Source of the DNA: Rotaria macrura
Lineage: Eukaryota > Rotifera > Eurotatoria > Philodinida > Philodinidae
Assembly: GCA_900239685.1 (NCBI GenBank)
Contig: OENT01000454.1
Location: 50,681-114,680, forward strand
DNA length: 64,000 bases
Reading direction: 5' to 3'
Positions 1 to 11,933 of the stretch are shown here, one piece after another (the stretch's first letter is position 1; each line of letters begins with the position of its first letter). A program made the translations under genes and the position numbers. The notes beneath the pieces are model-generated. The model did no database searches. It was given only the letters and a program-made list of their open reading frames with translations, and was not told the origin of the DNA.

Positions 1-3000
1 GTTATGACGATCGCTGGGATTTGTAATGAGAGAAAAAGAAAGAATTTTGTTCGATGAAGAACAAATTTAGTGTCTTGGAATCCTTCCATAGTAAGAATGT
101 TCAAAATAGATCAACTAAAAATAAATTATATGCATGTGATAGATTCTGTAACATAAGGCTATGTCCAATAAAGAATTCATAGAACTACGTTAGATTCTCA
201 TGTGTATCATTTTAGTAAAAATCATGGATTCTAAATTTACTTCGTTATGAATGACTGTCTAATGTATAGTATCTCATAATAATAATTTACGACAAGATGA
301 CATTAATTTTTTATCTTCAGTTTACTCTTCATCTAATTGAGGATTTTTTAAGTTGAAATCTATGTAATATGAAAATGTAAGACACGATTCAACGATTCAG
401 AATAACCCGTGGGACATTTTCCTTTAACTAAATATTTCGAAGATGCTTTTAAACGGTTGTTGTATGGTTTTTCTGTCAAGCCTATCACGAATTGTGATTA
501 CTTCTAGCTATTTAGATGAGTAAAAATAACTATCAAAATGATGTTTAGGCATCGCTATTTCTGAATTCTGAAGACTGTTAGATTATCTGAAAAAATCAGG
601 TAAAAGTTCCTTATGGTCAAATTACTGTATTATAATATTAACCTTAAAGTACTCCAGTCTTTTGAGAATTGTACAGTTCTGATCTGTTATTGACGTGTAA
701 TAGAATTTTCTCAACACATGTCATTATTTTGATAAAAACTGACGGCAATGATTCTCACAGATATCATGTAAATGCTAGTTTTAATAAACACACTAATTAT
801 TCTCAGTCTGTAGTTTAAAAAACTTGTTTCTATCTATCGCTTCACCATAAAATTATAATCATTCCGTAGATAAACTATACAACTGCTCTGCAAAATAATT
901 AAATTTAGAAGATGTTTTAGAACGCAGTTTGTTTTTAGATGAATTTTTTCTAGAATCTTACATTGCTTATAGACTGCCTTTAATTAAAGCTTTATAATAT
1001 TCGACATTTTTTTAATAAAAAGCAATCAGAACTCTTATTATCTCTAATGAACACGATTCAAAATTCATACTATTCATGAGTGAGTATACTTGAACAAGCA
1101 GAAGTTATCAAAAAGCAAAAGAAGCACTAACATAATAGCATGAAAACAGAATAAATCATAAACTACAGTTTTTCGATTACCATGATTATGCTTAAAGATC
1201 AATTTAACTGTTCTTCAATAGAAAATCTGGATAGCGTTACGTGTCATACAAAACATAAATATCGATAAGTAGAAAGTCTTCGAACAATATGCGTATGTTT
1301 CAATTCGAACAGTAAATAGAAAATGTACTTAGAAAATTTTTAGTAATGTAAAGGAGACGACAACTATCTTAACTCAGGTAATGTGCCTCCGTTGTTACTC
1401 TCAAAAAAGAACTTCTTATGAACCTTAATTCTTTTTTTAATACTTTGCACCTTACAGCATCTAAATTTTTGTAAGGTGTCAAAATTAATTGCTAGCATTA
1501 AGAGATAACGATGCGAAATCATTAAATTTCATCTACAGCACAAGCGACGAATATAATGAAATAATGCATGTTCTGTTACTAGAATCATTTGTATTTTATT
1601 CTTAATAGAATGAAAAATTGAAATCTTCATATTTATGACACATGAAAAATTAGTTTGTAGAGCTTATATTTAGATAAATATTGAAACTCATTTAGGCTTC
1701 GCCATAGACATAAAAGATCCATAATTAATTATCAAGCGTCTGATTTCTAGCCTACTAACGCTTGTGATACTGTACTACGCAATGCGTCTTGTCGATTAGT
1801 ATGAGCAGCTCTATGTCAGTTCCAATCTGTTTGAAGTTTCAGACTCAAAAAATAAAAGATTTACGCCAAAGTTGAGCCTATACTCGCAATGACAATGTCA
1901 TCAATGAAGAGTTTGTCTTTATTTAACGTATTAATCGAAAACATTCAAGTATTCTTTTAATTGTTTGAATCTCAAGCCATCCGAAAAACACCTGCTTCTG
2001 CTCTTTCCATCTGACACCTCAGGTACCATAAAATCGTTGAGATATTGTGATTCTAATTCGTGACAAATATATTTTTATGTCCGGCTTTCAATCCATCTCA
2101 CATATAGCGATCACCTTCACTTGATTGACACAAGAATTCTTTAAAAAAAATACTAATTAAGTACTAGGCGTACAAGAAATGCTTCAGTTGTTTGCTTCCC
2201 TCAGAAACATTTTCTACAGAAAAGACTTACATGCGTTAACTCTTGTACACACGAAAGAAAAATTCTTCAGCTTATGCGAAACACTACATTCATATTTAAT
2301 ATCGACAAAATGTTTATCTAGTATCTAATAAAAAAAAACCTACTTAAAAGTATACGGATGAAATGCAAGTAAATTCTTCCTTAAGAACGAATCATCATGA
2401 TATTGAAGTAGAAAGAAGAAGAACGTGTTGCTTTACTATTTCTTCTTCATTTTCTACCTAGAAATAAAAGGTAAGCAAGTAAACATGGTTTATAATGCAG
2501 AAGAACGATGCATGGGAACTGAATTGGGTGAAAAAAAGCGCTTATCACATAAACAATGATAACAACGTCATTAAAATTTGGAAAAACTAGTACACTCAAC
2601 TATAGCTACCTTTAGAAATTATCGATAATAACAGAATAGATTAGAGTAGTTTGTGGGATTCATCATTGCTATAAGTAGCAAGCGGGTATAACATCTGTAA
2701 TTGAGACTAGAAAAAAGAAACTGCCGCAAGATATCATTCATCTGAGAAAAAATACTCTTAATGCAAATAAGACTTGTCTTAATCTCGTAACACATATTGA
2801 TATTTCCATACACGCACTTCACCTCGACATTCCTTGAAATTTTGTAGATAATTATGACGCATATTAATCTCCTTGCTAATATGAGACCTTACTTTTCTAG
2901 CATATGCAATGATGGTTGATACGTCTTAGCAATCTGTTTATATTGGGTAGAATCCTCTAGATTGAAGGTTCGTTTTCATTTCTGCTCCAAGGACATGGTT

Positions 3001-5846
3001 ATATTTTGTACTATCACTAATCCTAAAAACTCCCAAAGTTTCTTTCCACTACCACCTGTAGTGTCTCGAAAAACTAATCACTCAGACTTCATTTGAATTG
3101 TTTTGCTGTAATGCTAACTGGCGTAAAGAATAAAAATTTAAAAGGTGTCTTGAACAAAAAATACTGCTCTTTATCATAAAGATTTACGAGAAGAACATCT
3201 CTCATAACTGTTCAGTCTTTCGAATAATTAAGTTTCCCTAACCCAAAGAAATTTCTCGACTACGATTGGAATCTCTCCATAAGCAAAGGTACTGACAAGA
3301 AGGAAGTTTCGAAAATTACTAAAAAACTACGGAAATTACTCTACGTATGACTATATTTTGAACAGTTCAACCTATTCTACAAGAGGAAGAAGATTCTAGC
3401 CTAAAAGACAACAGGAATTTTGCAAATTACGTAGCCAAATTTGGAAACTATCATGAAATTACAGAAATTTCCCGTGTTGTTAAGGATAGCGTCTTTGTCA
3501 TCTTCTTATAGAGTGCATCCAAATATTCGAATTACAGCCATATAGAAATTTCCATTATTGTCGAACCATGTATAGTACACATTATGCACTGCAGATTTTT
3601 TCTTTTGGTCAAAAATTCATGTTTTCAGAAGTTTAAATATACCTCACATCTTTGCAGAAATTTCGAATTCCAGGCGGCATAGAAAGGTTGAGCTGTATTT
3701 TCGTACTCTTCGAAGCACAAGCAGAACAGCTTCTAGCGAATATGCATTATACCATAGCAATGAATCTTGTAAAAATAACATATTTTCGAGGTTTCATGGA
3801 CAGGGTCATCGAGAGAATCATATGAATTTTCAAAAAGACCCACATTTAGTTATTCAGTTTTCCAGTAGTAAATGACAAAACATCTATGTTTTAGGTACTT
3901 CTTTATATTGACCTAGTTTATTGGGAAAATATCGTAGAAAACCTAAGATTACGCCGTCTGTATAGTGCTACGCAGTTGTTCTGACTTTGCTTACGGTAAA
4001 AAGATGCTATGTTCGGGTTCTCTATACTTAAAGTTTAGAGTTTTGATTTTCACGCGATTACGAAATTTTGTGGGACACACTAAAAATTTGGTTTCTTTTG
4101 ATTTCTTGTGAGAAATGGTTGTTCTGTTCCAGTTTCAAATGGAATTCTTTCGACTGATTAAGATTCAATGAACTTTGAACATATAAGTGTATAATGATTA
4201 GTAGGAGCGTTTCTTATAGATTCGAAGAGCCAAGAAAACTACTTCCAATGTATTTTGATTTCTTTTTCTGTCATTTTGTCTAGCTTGTGCGTGCTTTTGT
4301 TGTTTCTGTTTATTGAACGTTACCATTGTCAAAAAAAGAATACCAAATAAAAGTGGATTTTTGTAGGTGTTGAATTCGTATGAATCGTTATTCGAATTGT
4401 AAAAGTTTATCTTGTAGATAATATGACTACGATGGAGCCAAAGTTCAAAGCAAAAGTCAAATTTTGAATATTTCAGAAACTGCAAATTCATGTCATGCAT
4501 TAGGTGAGGATATTCTGTATGCTTCGGAGTCAAGTGATGCCTATCAGGAAAAGGTATCATTATCTAGGATAAAATTATTCGGTAGATTAGACGTTATTTC
4601 ATTTAGAATTCAATTCTTATTTCTTACTTGTTTCTCCTAACTTGTTTACTATATCCAATATGAAGTTTCTCGAAATATTTACTCGCATACTTTTGAATCG
4701 CGTTATTCAAATAGAATTTTGTGGGTTTTAAAGTAATTATTTCAAACCTAACGAACCTGAGTGCTCTGGAATGCATTACTAATCAAAGAGCTCTTGCATG
4801 CTTAAGAGAAATTTATGAGAGATAATTATAATAATATGTTTGACGTGAGCACTATTCTATTCTTTGATAGAAATATATAATGACCATAAACACAATGAGA
4901 TGGTATTTTTATTTTTGAAGTTAAGCCAAGATTGAAGAATAGCGTCACGTCTAGTGGTCTTTTGAATAATCAGAAGTTAAAGTGCGTTTCTAATTTATTA
5001 ATTCGTGAACAACTAAGAAAAGATTACAAGAAGAGAATCTCACAGAGATGAAAGAATGCTGAAATATATGACGAAGAACAACCGACAGGCAAATAGAATA
5101 ATCATATAGAAGTATGCATCGACGTATATAGACTGCATTAGGTAAACATATTACTCAGCGAGAAGAAAGAACATAGATACTTTAGTGAATCAAACATGAG
5201 AAAATGACGTTGCTGGAAAATCACAACGAATACAAATATTCGATAAAGAAACATTTTAACTTCGAATATCATTACATTTTATTTTGTTGACCTACATCAG
5301 TTTTTTGAACATATTCAGAATGATAGAAAATTCAGCAAAATAAATTGAAAATAAACAAAGAAGCACATTGGAACCTACTCCTCTAAAGCAAGAAATCCAA
5401 GACGATCAATGTTAAGATAGTTTTCATTGTCCGTGAACAAGTTAGATTGCATAGTTTATTTTCTAATTCAAGTTTATCATCTATGCAATATTCAAAATCA
5501 CTGTATGTTGTTACAAGATATGCTGGCATCTTTTCCATAGGTATTTAGCTGCTTCAAAACGATTTAAATGATTGGAAAACTTGCATTTTCGTTGAAAAGC
5601 GATGTCTAACTTTTGAGTTCTTCGATAATGATGGAATGGAACTGATTGGTGGTAAAAATGAAGTCGCCTAAATTAAATAACACATTTCAAAGAGGTACAC
5701 ATGCTTTAGATAGCTAGCAAGATTTGATTCAATAACTGAATGTTTTCTCAAAGCGTATATATCTGTTTTGAGAAACTAAACTCTAGATGTATCGATTACA
5801 CACATTTATTGGTTAAATTTTTATTGAATACGAAGGAAGAGAATTC
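1..5846. other. Gene-free AT-rich stretch
   Basis: No coding region is convincing here. The best open frame is a 120-codon ATG-initiated frame on the minus strand (4198-4560) with a hydrophobic stretch followed by a Lys/Gln-rich tail. It shows no family motif and no splice signals supporting it, so I do not call it a gene. I see no tRNA, long repeat or inverted-repeat element in this span. Confidence 0.5.
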
Positions 5847-6554
5847 CTAACCGAACACGAATGCCACAAACAGAAGTATAATACTTGAAAACACAAGAAA
5901 ACATGATAAAAGTTGAAGAACAAAGCCGATAATAAGCATAGAAAATGTAAAAAAATACAAAGTTCTATGGCAATAGCTGTGTACGTCAGTGGGATCGTCA
6001 AATTGAACAACCGATTTAACACTAAACGTCCACGTACTGCCAAGAATAAGCCAAATCAATAAAAATAATTGAATGACAAAGATACAACACTGAGATGGTT
6101 TGTCGTCTCCTTCATTTACTGATGGAAGTCTCTTGATAAAAGTGAATATATTATTCAATATACCTATGCAACCAGCTACAATTAGGTATATGGGAATGTT
6201 GCGATTGATTGGACATTGGTTTTTATATTTCGCTCCAATGGATATCATCGTAATTGGTATTGCCAGAAGGATAACACATATTAAAATAACAATACCAATC
6301 ACAATCGTTGTTTTAAAACATTGTCTGATTCTTTTGGATTCACCAGAATTGGATGGTGCTTTAGTCTTTGTTCGAGTGATTTTGGATTTCGATTTGTTAC
6401 TTGAAAGTTCACTCGACAATGGTTCTATGTGCAAGACAACTGCTTGAGTGTCATTGGTATTTTCAGTTGTGTACCTAGCTAGCACTTTTACCGGAGATGA
6501 AGTTTTTGACGATGGCATATTTTCCAATTCCGTCACGTTAAGTAGCGTCGCCAT
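5847..6554 (-). CDS. TMEM272-like four-helix membrane protein
   Basis: The frame encodes 235 residues from the ATG at 6554; the same frame runs slightly further upstream but has no ATG there. Residues 1-80 are polar and Ser/Thr/Lys-rich, probably cytosolic. Hydrophobic helices follow at about 82-107, 120-139, 157-179 and 198-235. Between helices 1 and 2 lies ISIGAKYKNQCPINRNIPIY, which resembles the 'IGxxYxxxCPxxxxIPIYLIV' signature of the TMEM272-like family. The TM3-TM4 loop with WTFSV and a Cys (YCHRTLY) also fits. Proteins of this group have no settled biochemical function. Two AATAAA signals lie 20-40 bases past the stop on the minus strand, supporting a real transcript end. No intron is needed. 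The family assignment is from remembered motif patterns; the membrane topology is directly visible. Confidence 0.7.
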   Translation of the reverse strand: MATLLNVTELENMPSSKTSSPVKVLARYTTENTNDTQAVVLHIEPLSSELSSNKSKSKITRTKTKAPSNSGESKRIRQCFKTTIVIGIVILICVILLAIPITMISIGAKYKNQCPINRNIPIYLIVAGCIGILNNIFTFIKRLPSVNEGDDKPSQCCIFVIQLFLLIWLILGSTWTFSVKSVVQFDDPTDVHSYCHRTLYFFTFSMLIIGFVLQLLSCFLVFSSIILLFVAFVFG

Positions 6555-9328
6555 ACAATCGAAACGAATATTACTCAATTATATTCAACAACAGAAGTGT
6601 TTTATTTCGTCATTCCAGTTAATATACCTCTCCTTGACTCTTTTATTGCACTGTTATCAGTTATAGTAACGTATGAAGAAGAGAAAGGAAGCAATGATTA
6701 TAAATTGACAATCGATTGCCCACGTTGGTACAAAACAGTGCACGCATTAAATCTTGAAATTTTTGATTTCCAAGAACTCATACAATATTACTAATGTAGG
6801 TGATCATTTTACACACCAAGCGTCACGATTCGATACGCGTTGCTATGATATTGTTATGACTAAGTTACAACTTACATTCATCATCCTAGTTACAGCAAAA
6901 CTATAGGATGTTAACGAACTTCACATTACTAATTAAGCAAACAAATAAAAAATCTCGATCTTATTTTAGTAAGGTCAAGAAATGCTTTTTTTCTTTTGAT
7001 ATTGAAAAAGATCAGGATTTTTTTCTTATGTTGAAAGTTTTTCAATCAGTCGTCAACGTAACTTTGAAAGAAGAATCAATACTAGTTGAGGGTGCAATCT
7101 CTATTCAAATTTTGAGAAGTACTATCGAAAAAAATTAGCCTATCAACTGATATACAATGCGAATAACAACACATATCTAAAAGAAATAGATGCGTTGCAA
7201 ACAGTAATATAAGAAAAACAACTTAAGCAATTTATGAATCCACATGAAGATGAAATTCTTATTTTATAAATATTAAAATGAAGTTACCATTCGTTCTTTA
7301 TCATAAATATCTACATGAAATAATAATTCACAAGTCAGACAGTTATAGTTAAAATGAAATCAGATTAGGTTTGCATTTTTCATTTTTCAATAATTTGTCT
7401 AAACTATTGATTTCTGTTTCGAATTAAAATTATTTACACTGGTTTATACAACTATTTGTTAGTGAAAAATGAATTTGATTTTGATCGCTGATACACTATG
7501 CATGTGGTTATGTAGACAATCTGAATAACTAAAGAGGTTTTTTTTGATGCAGCTAGACTTCCGCGAAAATCGATGGATTGTTTTTCGAGACAATAAAAAG
7601 TACTTTAAATATCACATCACATGGATTTTTTTTGATATATCTAAGTTATTAAGTCTTTTTCTCGTATCACGAATGATAATAACAGTAAAGTTACAGTAGA
7701 TCAATAAAGTTCGAACTAAAGTAATTATTTGCTAAATTTGAAAACTACAATACACTTCTGCTTTGCTCGGATTTGAAAATTACCATGGTTCTTCATCAAA
7801 ATAAAAAGTAATCAATTCATTCGAGCTTCCTACACGATCGAGTGACTACTTTTGGGTACATTTTCATCTGTATTTATTCATGTATACCGACAGAAACAGA
7901 CTTTATAAAGTTAAAAACGAGATCATTTTTTTTGTTGAATATACAAATTAATTTTTCAACTAAGAAAACTCACATATTTCTATTAAGCCGAAATAAATTT
8001 ATAATAAATTCAGCGACAAGTCCCAAAAAAAAGAACACATAATTCCATTTTTTCTTCTTGATCATCAACACCAATGGGATAATAGTGTACGTTGGAATAA
8101 GGATGAATAATTATGGTTTAACTTTAAACATTGTTAACTCATTTAACCCTTGAAAAGTAAACGAGACTGATCACAAGCGAAAATTGTTATAGACCTAGAA
8201 CAGAATTATTGCAAAGCTAAGTCAATCAGTATTTTATTATTCCTGTGTTAGGAGTGGCTCTCATGATAGAAAGATGTTGTCTTTTAGACAGTGCGAAAGA
8301 ATAGAAATTTCATAATGTATTCATATACATATATGTCTCATAATCTATGAAGGGTCCTGAAAATCTTCTGCCAAAACCGATATTTTTCAGTCTAATTATA
8401 AAAAATATACAGAAGAACACTAACAAAAATTCATAAAAGAATATCAAAAGCGACTTCTTCTTCAAACAAACACTCTTCCAAGAAGCAGGCGTCATCTCTA
8501 ACTAAAAACCACGGAGATCTTTCTGATTACGATATGATTTATTCATGACTAATATTTCAGGTCAAGATTTTTTTCACTAGATCGTTAATTAAGTCAAAAG
8601 TTTCTTGAAATAGAATTTCGTTTTTTTGTTATCAAATTTAATGTTAGCTTATAGCATGCTTATTATAATTTCCACATGTCTATTAATATGCCTTGAGCTA
8701 GTATCGATCGAGGTGATACGAACCGAATTTAGCATTTAGATTTAGCTCAAGAGAATGATTGTACCTGCAACTCTAAGAATGTTTCGAACTCATACATAGT
8801 CGATTTAAAAGGACAAGAGGAGGAGAAAAGTGCGACATTTGGTTTCGAACTATCATTTCTATAATCGTTTCAAAAAGTATCTCGCAATTAAAAAATAACA
8901 AAAGTCTAAACTAAGTAGTCAGAAATGCTCGAGAATAATTGCTCTTCTTTGATACCAAACAAACATTACCTAAAAATTAAAATTTACAGTGATGAAACTC
9001 TATGAAATGGATCATTTTCGTTTTTGTCATCAATAATACTTTGCTGCTAAATCAGATTTGCGATATAATTTTAACCGCGAAAGAATAATATTTTAAGACT
9101 AGTAAAGTTATTGATGAACTATTTCCCTTTCTCATGAAAATTATCCATGACGTTTAAGTAAACGATTCCAATCGTAAATGATGCCCTCGATATCGCATAC
9201 TGTACAGTAGATTTAGTAATTACTGAAATTCTCTTCATAGCGCATCTTTCCCGAATGCATCGATGCTTATTAACACAAATGAACTGCTAAAACAACTTTT
9301 GTGAAGATTCACTGACAGATTTTCACTA
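6555..9328. other. Intergenic stretch without recognisable genes
   Basis: It contains the 5' flank of the TMEM272-like gene and the 3' flank of the spliced gene at 9329-9639. The open frames here (6908-7138 plus, 7842-8042 plus, 8310-8495 minus) are short, Lys/Phe/Ile-rich and typical of AT-rich chance frames. No inverted-repeat element was noticed. Confidence 0.45.
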
Positions 9329-9639
9329 TCAAGATACATTAAGAGTCATCGTTTTCTTTTGAAGATCCAGATTTGGATTATTTGAATCTGGAACTTTTCG
9401 TTTTCTACGAAAATTTTCAAGTTTTGTATTTTATAATCCGAATACAGTTCTTTTGAAACTTACTCCGGAAACCATTTTTTATCAAAAGAACCATCAAAAA
9501 GATTCTTCAAAATCATTTGGAAAACAAAATTTTCTGAATAACCTGTTTTTTTTTCTCGGTGGAGTCTATGCTTAAATGCACTCATGATTAGTTCTTGAAA
9601 AGCGCTGTTGAGTAATCTTCTGCATCTTGTTTTTGCGAC
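9329..9639 (-). CDS. 3' part of an unrecognised spliced gene (two terminal exons)
   Basis: Exon 9639-9464 is bounded by a strong acceptor (pyrimidine tract then ATGCAG) and a perfect donor (GGA|GTAAGT). It encodes 58 residues and two bases, beginning VAKTRCRRLLNSAFQE and ending DKKWFP plus a split Glu codon. A 59-nt intron (9463-9405, GTAAGT...CGTAG) joins in phase to exon 9404-9329, which encodes KRKVPDSNNPNLDLQKK, a further seven residues and a TGA stop. Phases agree exactly (176 nt and 76 nt). The peptide is basic with a helical look, and RRLL-x-x-AF faintly recalls BEN-domain proteins, but I do not claim that. The 5' part is not found. An in-frame open stretch upstream (to about 9750) would need an implausibly short 36-nt intron, so the upstream boundary is uncertain. 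Function unknown. Confidence 0.5.
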
Positions 9640-11933
9640 CTGCATAGAAGAAATAAACAAGATGTAGGTGTACACCTTTAAAGAATGAGCTTTTGATTTG
9701 CAATCAAAGCCATTCATCAAGTCGTACTTAAAAGTGTATTCTCTATACAAAATTCGTACTGTTCAGCCCATATCCAAGTATAATCCAAGAAGGAATGTTC
9801 AGAAAGATAGTATGAATGAATTATTTGTGATTGGTCTGCAGAAAGTCTATCTTAAAAAGGGATGGACTTCTTCTTTGAGCCTAATATATACGAATACAAG
9901 AAAATATATATTTTGAGTTCAATGCAATTTAATTAATCAATCAACTGTAATAAATTATAGGAAAAAATAACTAGTGTCAAAATAAATGCATTGTTAAAAG
10001 CTTTAAAATGTGTCTCTTGCGTTCCGTATTGAGTATAATCGTTTTATCGATGATTTAATTGTTTAAATGCTGCTAACAAAAACAGAAATCTACATTGCAT
10101 GATTTATTTCCCATTTGAAATTTTAGGATATATGTATTTTCGATAGATAATGTAATTATATTTTATTGCTTTTGAACCATTGTTGAAGTTCAAAATTAAT
10201 CATGAAGATTTTATGAATATTCATTCGATGCATGTAACGTAACTTTCTTGAATATTCATATCCTATGCACAAATTTTCGTTATTTCGAAGTCATAGTATT
10301 TTTCATGATTTTATTGAGGATTAGCATTGTTTTATATATAGATCATAAACCATAAAACATTTATTTGATATAATAAATGTCGGCCATGTTAAAGAAAAAA
10401 GTGGATATTTTAATTCAGCACATGCAGGTAAGTGACCAGAATGATTGTACAGTAATTTTCCAAAGCTAAGTTCAAGTATTACACTGATGTTTGAATGATC
10501 AAGAAATATTCAACTATTACTTATATTACAACATTGATGCTATAGGATTGATCTGAACTTTTCATAAAATAGATCTCATAGTATTTCATCACATAATATT
10601 AAATTTAGATTAGAGATAAATTATAATTTTTGTACTTTATTTGAGTTGCCTGTTTATTGTTACTAGTGAAAAAAGGGCATAAAATTTCACAATTCACCAT
10701 ATTTAAATAAACTTAACTAGAATGATAAAAACAAAAAAAACATTCCATTATAAACGATTGTTGATTTGATTTTGAATATTCTTAGAATCTTCTACTATTG
10801 ATCTAATGTTAGATATTCAGAATTCTCTTGTTTCATCATCCGTTACTGATGAATATTAGTGCAGCAAGTTATGAACGTTGTTCACTGAAACCAATTAAAT
10901 CCTAGTAGAATATATGAATCATCAATGGTAAAAATGCTTAACTACAACAACAGTATGATGAATATCGTTGTATATGTATGAAGAGTACGTTTTTTTCTTT
11001 TCAGCATTGATTGAAATTAAATAATCAAATCCAATAACACAAATACATGATGTTATGATTGCTTAAGTAAGATGAAATCATGGTAAATTTTTTTTTATTA
11101 ATTGTGGCCATCATTTTTATCGTGTTTCGATAGCTCATGAAAAAGTAACGTAGACTTTCAAAGCTCTATCTACTTAGAGTCTTTTTTAATGATCGATACA
11201 TCTTTTATCACTAGTAACGGATTTAATGCGATTTTGATCATTGGTCGAATAGAAATATTTGATGAATTAATCTTATAAAAGTGGGATGCATTACTTTTTT
11301 CGGTCAACAACTATCGTTAGCAGAGAGAGAACACGATAATATACGTATCAATGCCATAGACCCGTTGTTTTTTCATTNGTTGACAGATCGTAAGTAGTGA
11401 TGGAGTTGTTCTTAACAGAGTTTCAACTTATATTTCTTTTCTTTTCTTTAAAGCATTGATGCTAAAGTAGCACGGTTCCTATTTTTTTCATTTTCACACG
11501 CTTCTTCCAACGGATTGAAATAATAGGTGCCGCATTTGTTACTAATTGATGAAAGAAAATAAATTTCATTGAATAAAAGCTATTTCAAATGAAGGCGTGG
11601 GTAGTTCACCCGTTCACAACTACACAATGATAGCCAGTAGCGCAATATTCTCAACGGACAAAAACATTTAATACGCATTGTTCAGAAAAATATGACATAA
11701 AAAGAATCAAAGAACAACAAAAATGAAAAGTAACTGAATTACTCAAGGCGTTAACAGAAACAATCGATGCCAATTGGAGGTATCAAGCCTTACAACAGAA
11801 AAAAGAACTGCTGATTTTTTTACCGTCAGCAAACGATCTATTATGATTTTTTTCTTTCTTCTGACACATCGATCAATGCACACGGGAAGAAACGACGATA
11901 GAATAAAATTGCAAGCGTATCCCAGCGTCAAAC
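9640..11933. other. Intergenic stretch with one candidate mini-exon
   Basis: This is mostly featureless AT-rich DNA, with a single undetermined base (N) at 11378. At 10377-10427 (plus) there is an ATG-started 17-codon open segment, MSAMLKKKVDILIQHMQ, ending at a perfect GTAAGT donor. The best acceptor downstream (tttcttttcag at about 11004) leads to a stop within two codons, so no continuing gene could be built. The final 200 bases are the upstream region of the ADP-ribosyltransferase gene. Confidence 0.4.

Noticed and set aside
4198..4560. 120-codon minus-strand open frame with a Lys/Gln-rich tail
   Set aside because: It starts with ATG, but there is no family motif, no splice support and an implausible mix of segments.
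6100..6447. 115-codon plus-strand open frame
   Set aside because: It lies opposite the TMEM272-like coding sequence and has no motif of its own.
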